A stretch of DNA of 7,728 nt from Candidatus Aminicenantota bacterium (GTDB taxonomy: Bacteria > Acidobacteriota > Aminicenantia > Aminicenantales > Aminicenantaceae): NCBI GenBank assembly GCA_030617525.1, contig JAUWVG010000091.1, positions 1 through 7,728 on the forward strand, given 5' to 3'. The notes under the pieces were generated by a model. That model worked only from the letters and a program-made list of their open reading frames with translations. It was not told the origin of the DNA and ran no database searches. Positions 6,147-7,728 of this stretch are shown in pieces (the first letter of the stretch is position 1; every line of letters starts with the position of its first letter). A program made the position numbers and the translations under genes.

Positions 6147-6890
6147 ATGAAATCCCATCTTAAAGACATCCTGGAACAGGTCCGCCAAGGCCAGATAACG
6201 GTTGACGATGCTGTAAAAAAATTAAAAGACTTCCCTTATCAGGATCTTGGCTTTGCCAAAGTGGACCACCACCGAGAGTTGAGAAAAGGATTTCCTGAAG
6301 TCATATATGGTCTTGGTAAGACAAATGACCAGATAATAAAAATTGCTAACGCCATCCTTGATAAAGGAAGCAATCTGCTCATCACAAAAGTAGAAGAATC
6401 CGTTTATACGAGCTTAAAGAAGAGTCTCCCGCAGCTTAACTACAATGATTTGGCCAAAGTCGCGTTTCTCAAGCAAAAAGAGCCCCCGGGCGGACAGGGG
6501 AAAATCGTTATCATAACAGCCGGCACCTCAGATATCCCGGTTGCTGAAGAAGCTTTTGTCACTTGCGAAATTTTTGGCAATACAGTGGAGAAACTCTATG
6601 ATGTGGGTGTCGCCGGTCTTCATCGCTTATTCGGCGAAATGGATAAATTGATGACGGCAAAAGTGCTTATCATTGTGGCGGGAATGGAAGGTGCGCTTCC
6701 CAGTGTTGTTGCCGGAATCACTAATATTCCTATTGTCGCTGTGCCGACGAGTGTTGGTTATGGCGCCAGTTTGAAGGGATTAGCTGCACTTTTGGCCATG
6801 CTCAATTCTTGTCCCGGAGGAGTCGGAGTGGTCAACATAGATAATGGTTTTGGAGCCGCTTACCTGGCAAGTCTCATCAACCATCTCTGA
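6147..6890 (+). CDS. larB: LarB, nickel-pincer cofactor biosynthesis (pyridinium-3,5-biscarboxylic acid mononucleotide synthase)
   Basis: LarB carboxylates the pyridinium ring of nicotinic acid adenine dinucleotide and cleaves its phosphoanhydride, the first step to the nickel-pincer nucleotide used by lactate racemase and related LarA-family enzymes. 247 residues from the ATG. The N-terminal part carries the family hallmark LGFAKVDHHRELRKGFPEV; the C-terminal half is PurE-like, with AGTSDIPVAEEA, GMEGALPSVVAG and PTSVGYGAS. Cys222 in NSCPGGVGVVNIDNGFGA matches the cysteine that forms the covalent substrate adduct in Lactobacillus plantarum LarB (Cys221). A GTG at 6129 would extend the protein by six residues, but it overlaps the proposed -10, so ATG 6147 is preferred. 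LarC, LarE and LarA are not visible. Only 29 bases separate it from lpxC on the same strand, so the two are probably co-transcribed. Confidence 0.93.
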   Translation: MKSHLKDILEQVRQGQITVDDAVKKLKDFPYQDLGFAKVDHHRELRKGFPEVIYGLGKTNDQIIKIANAILDKGSNLLITKVEESVYTSLKKSLPQLNYNDLAKVAFLKQKEPPGGQGKIVIITAGTSDIPVAEEAFVTCEIFGNTVEKLYDVGVAGLHRLFGEMDKLMTAKVLIIVAGMEGALPSVVAGITNIPIVAVPTSVGYGASLKGLAALLAMLNSCPGGVGVVNIDNGFGAAYLASLINHL

Positions 6891-6919
6891 CATGAATTAT
6901 CCAGGTGGAATCAGGTTAG

Positions 6920-7728
6920 ATGAGAAAAAAAACATTAAAAAAAGTCAAAGAAATCACAGGAGTGGGAGTCCATTCCGGGCAAAAAATCAATCTTACTCTC
7001 AGGCCGTCTGATGCAGGATATATTGAATTTATCCGGACAGATCTAAAGAATTCAGCGATTAAAATAGATCCCAGAAGAATTGAAGCGAAATTTTCTACTG
7101 CATTGAAGGATAAGGACAAGACAATCCAAACCCCTGAGCACTTGCTGGCTGTTTTATATGTGTTTGGCATTGACAGCTTAAGCATAGAGCTTGATGGCAA
7201 GGAAATTCCGATATTGGATGGGAGTGCAGAGCCTTTTGTGAGGCTGATACAGGATGGAGGTACTCGGGAACTTTTGGAGAAAAAGAAGAAGAGCAAAATC
7301 CTCCAACCTTTTCGCGTCCAAGCAGGTGATGCATCTATTACAGTAGAGCCAGCTGACGATTGTCGTATCACTTATATTATCGAGTACGATCATCCTGTCC
7401 TGAGGAGGCAGGAGATCGATCTGTCTATCAGTACTGACGTGTTTATCAAAGAGATCGCTCCTGCTCGCACTTTTGGGTTTCTTAAGGATGTGCCAGCGAT
7501 GAGATCTCAAGGACTTGCTTTAGGCGGATCCTTGGAAAATGCCATAGTTCTTGATGAACATAAGGTCATCAATGGCCCCCTGCGTTTCCCGGATGAGTTT
7601 GTCCGGCACAAGGTGTTGGATTTTTTGGGGGATCTTTCGCTCCTTGGTTGTTCAGTATCCGGACATTTTAAAGCGTACAAAGCCGGACATTTTCTTCATC
7701 ACAAGCTTGTCCTCTTTCTACTGGATAA
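6920..7728 (+). CDS. lpxC: UDP-3-O-acyl-N-acetylglucosamine deacetylase LpxC, 3'-truncated by window
   Basis: The zinc amidase that removes acetate from UDP-3-O-acyl-GlcNAc, the committed step of lipid A synthesis in the cytoplasm. The frame stays open from ATG 6920 to the window end: 269 full codons of a protein usually about 300 long. Visible motifs are the start TGVGVHSG, the active-site TPEHLLA (Glu73 and zinc ligand His74), DGSAEPF, HKVLDFLGDL (zinc ligands His230 and Asp234) and the catalytic His257 in KAGHFLHHKL. Spacings equal those of E. coli Glu78, His79, His238, Asp242 and His265. The Shine-Dalgarno is modest: AGGTGG at 6903-6908 is 11 bases from the ATG, and AGG at 6913-6915 is nearer. 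Codons 2-5 contain a run of eight A. Roughly 30 C-terminal residues lie beyond the window. It is a stand-alone LpxC within the part seen; fusion to FabZ cannot be excluded. Confidence 0.95.
   Translation, partial: MRKKTLKKVKEITGVGVHSGQKINLTLRPSDAGYIEFIRTDLKNSAIKIDPRRIEAKFSTALKDKDKTIQTPEHLLAVLYVFGIDSLSIELDGKEIPILDGSAEPFVRLIQDGGTRELLEKKKKSKILQPFRVQAGDASITVEPADDCRITYIIEYDHPVLRRQEIDLSISTDVFIKEIAPARTFGFLKDVPAMRSQGLALGGSLENAIVLDEHKVINGPLRFPDEFVRHKVLDFLGDLSLLGCSVSGHFKAYKAGHFLHHKLVLFLLD

Noticed and set aside
6892..7011. Short plus-strand frame from ATG 6892 between larB and lpxC
   Set aside because: It runs mostly inside lpxC in another frame, has no family resemblance and poor start signals.
6916..7510. 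Minus-strand frames opposite lpxC
   Set aside because: The plus strand encodes LpxC with all active-site residues; the opposite frames are unrelated shadows.

Overview
The window looks like a housekeeping region of a Gram-negative bacterium. LpxC, which commits UDP-GlcNAc to lipid A synthesis, implies an outer membrane with LPS. By eye the GC content is moderate (low to mid 40s percent; not computed). Phylum cannot be fixed from the sequence alone. The dnaG-rpoD-tRNA-zinc ribbon neighbourhood and the RpoD sequence would fit deltaproteobacterial, Acidobacteriota/Aminicenantes-like or similar lineages, but this is a weak inference. I see no transposase, integrase, CRISPR array, phage gene or other mobile sign.

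Layout. Positions 1-1760 (+) hold the 3' part of a long-chain acyl-CoA synthetase whose N-terminus lies outside the window. It converges, across only 25 bp, on a leftward block that starts at about 6050 and runs dnaG (4287-6020), rpoD (2627-4246), a CAU-anticodon tRNA (2505-2576) and the coiled-coil/zinc-ribbon protein CdsZ (1786-2484). This is a version of the 'macromolecular synthesis' cluster: DnaG makes replication primers and RpoD is the primary sigma factor. Here it has no rpsU upstream and has a tRNA, probably tRNA-Ile2, immediately downstream. A divergent control region of 126 bp (6021-6146) separates dnaG from a rightward pair: larB (6147-6890), for the nickel-pincer nucleotide cofactor, and lpxC (6920 to beyond the window end).

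Regulatory reading. Four promoter-like sites fit the genes: a TTGACA-17-TATATT site for dnaG, an extended -10 in the dnaG-rpoD gap, a TTGACT-17-TATAAG site for the tRNA, and an extended -10 that would make larB leaderless or nearly so. A perfect 12-bp direct repeat overlies the dnaG -10. Start codons vary: TTG for rpoD and GTG for cdsZ, each with a good Shine-Dalgarno, while dnaG and larB have ATG without one. No intrinsic terminator was found.

No new multi-gene system stands out. The items most worth a second look are the tRNA identity and its position between rpoD and cdsZ, the repeat in the dnaG promoter, the start signals of rpoD and larB, and larB standing beside lpxC without other lar genes in view.
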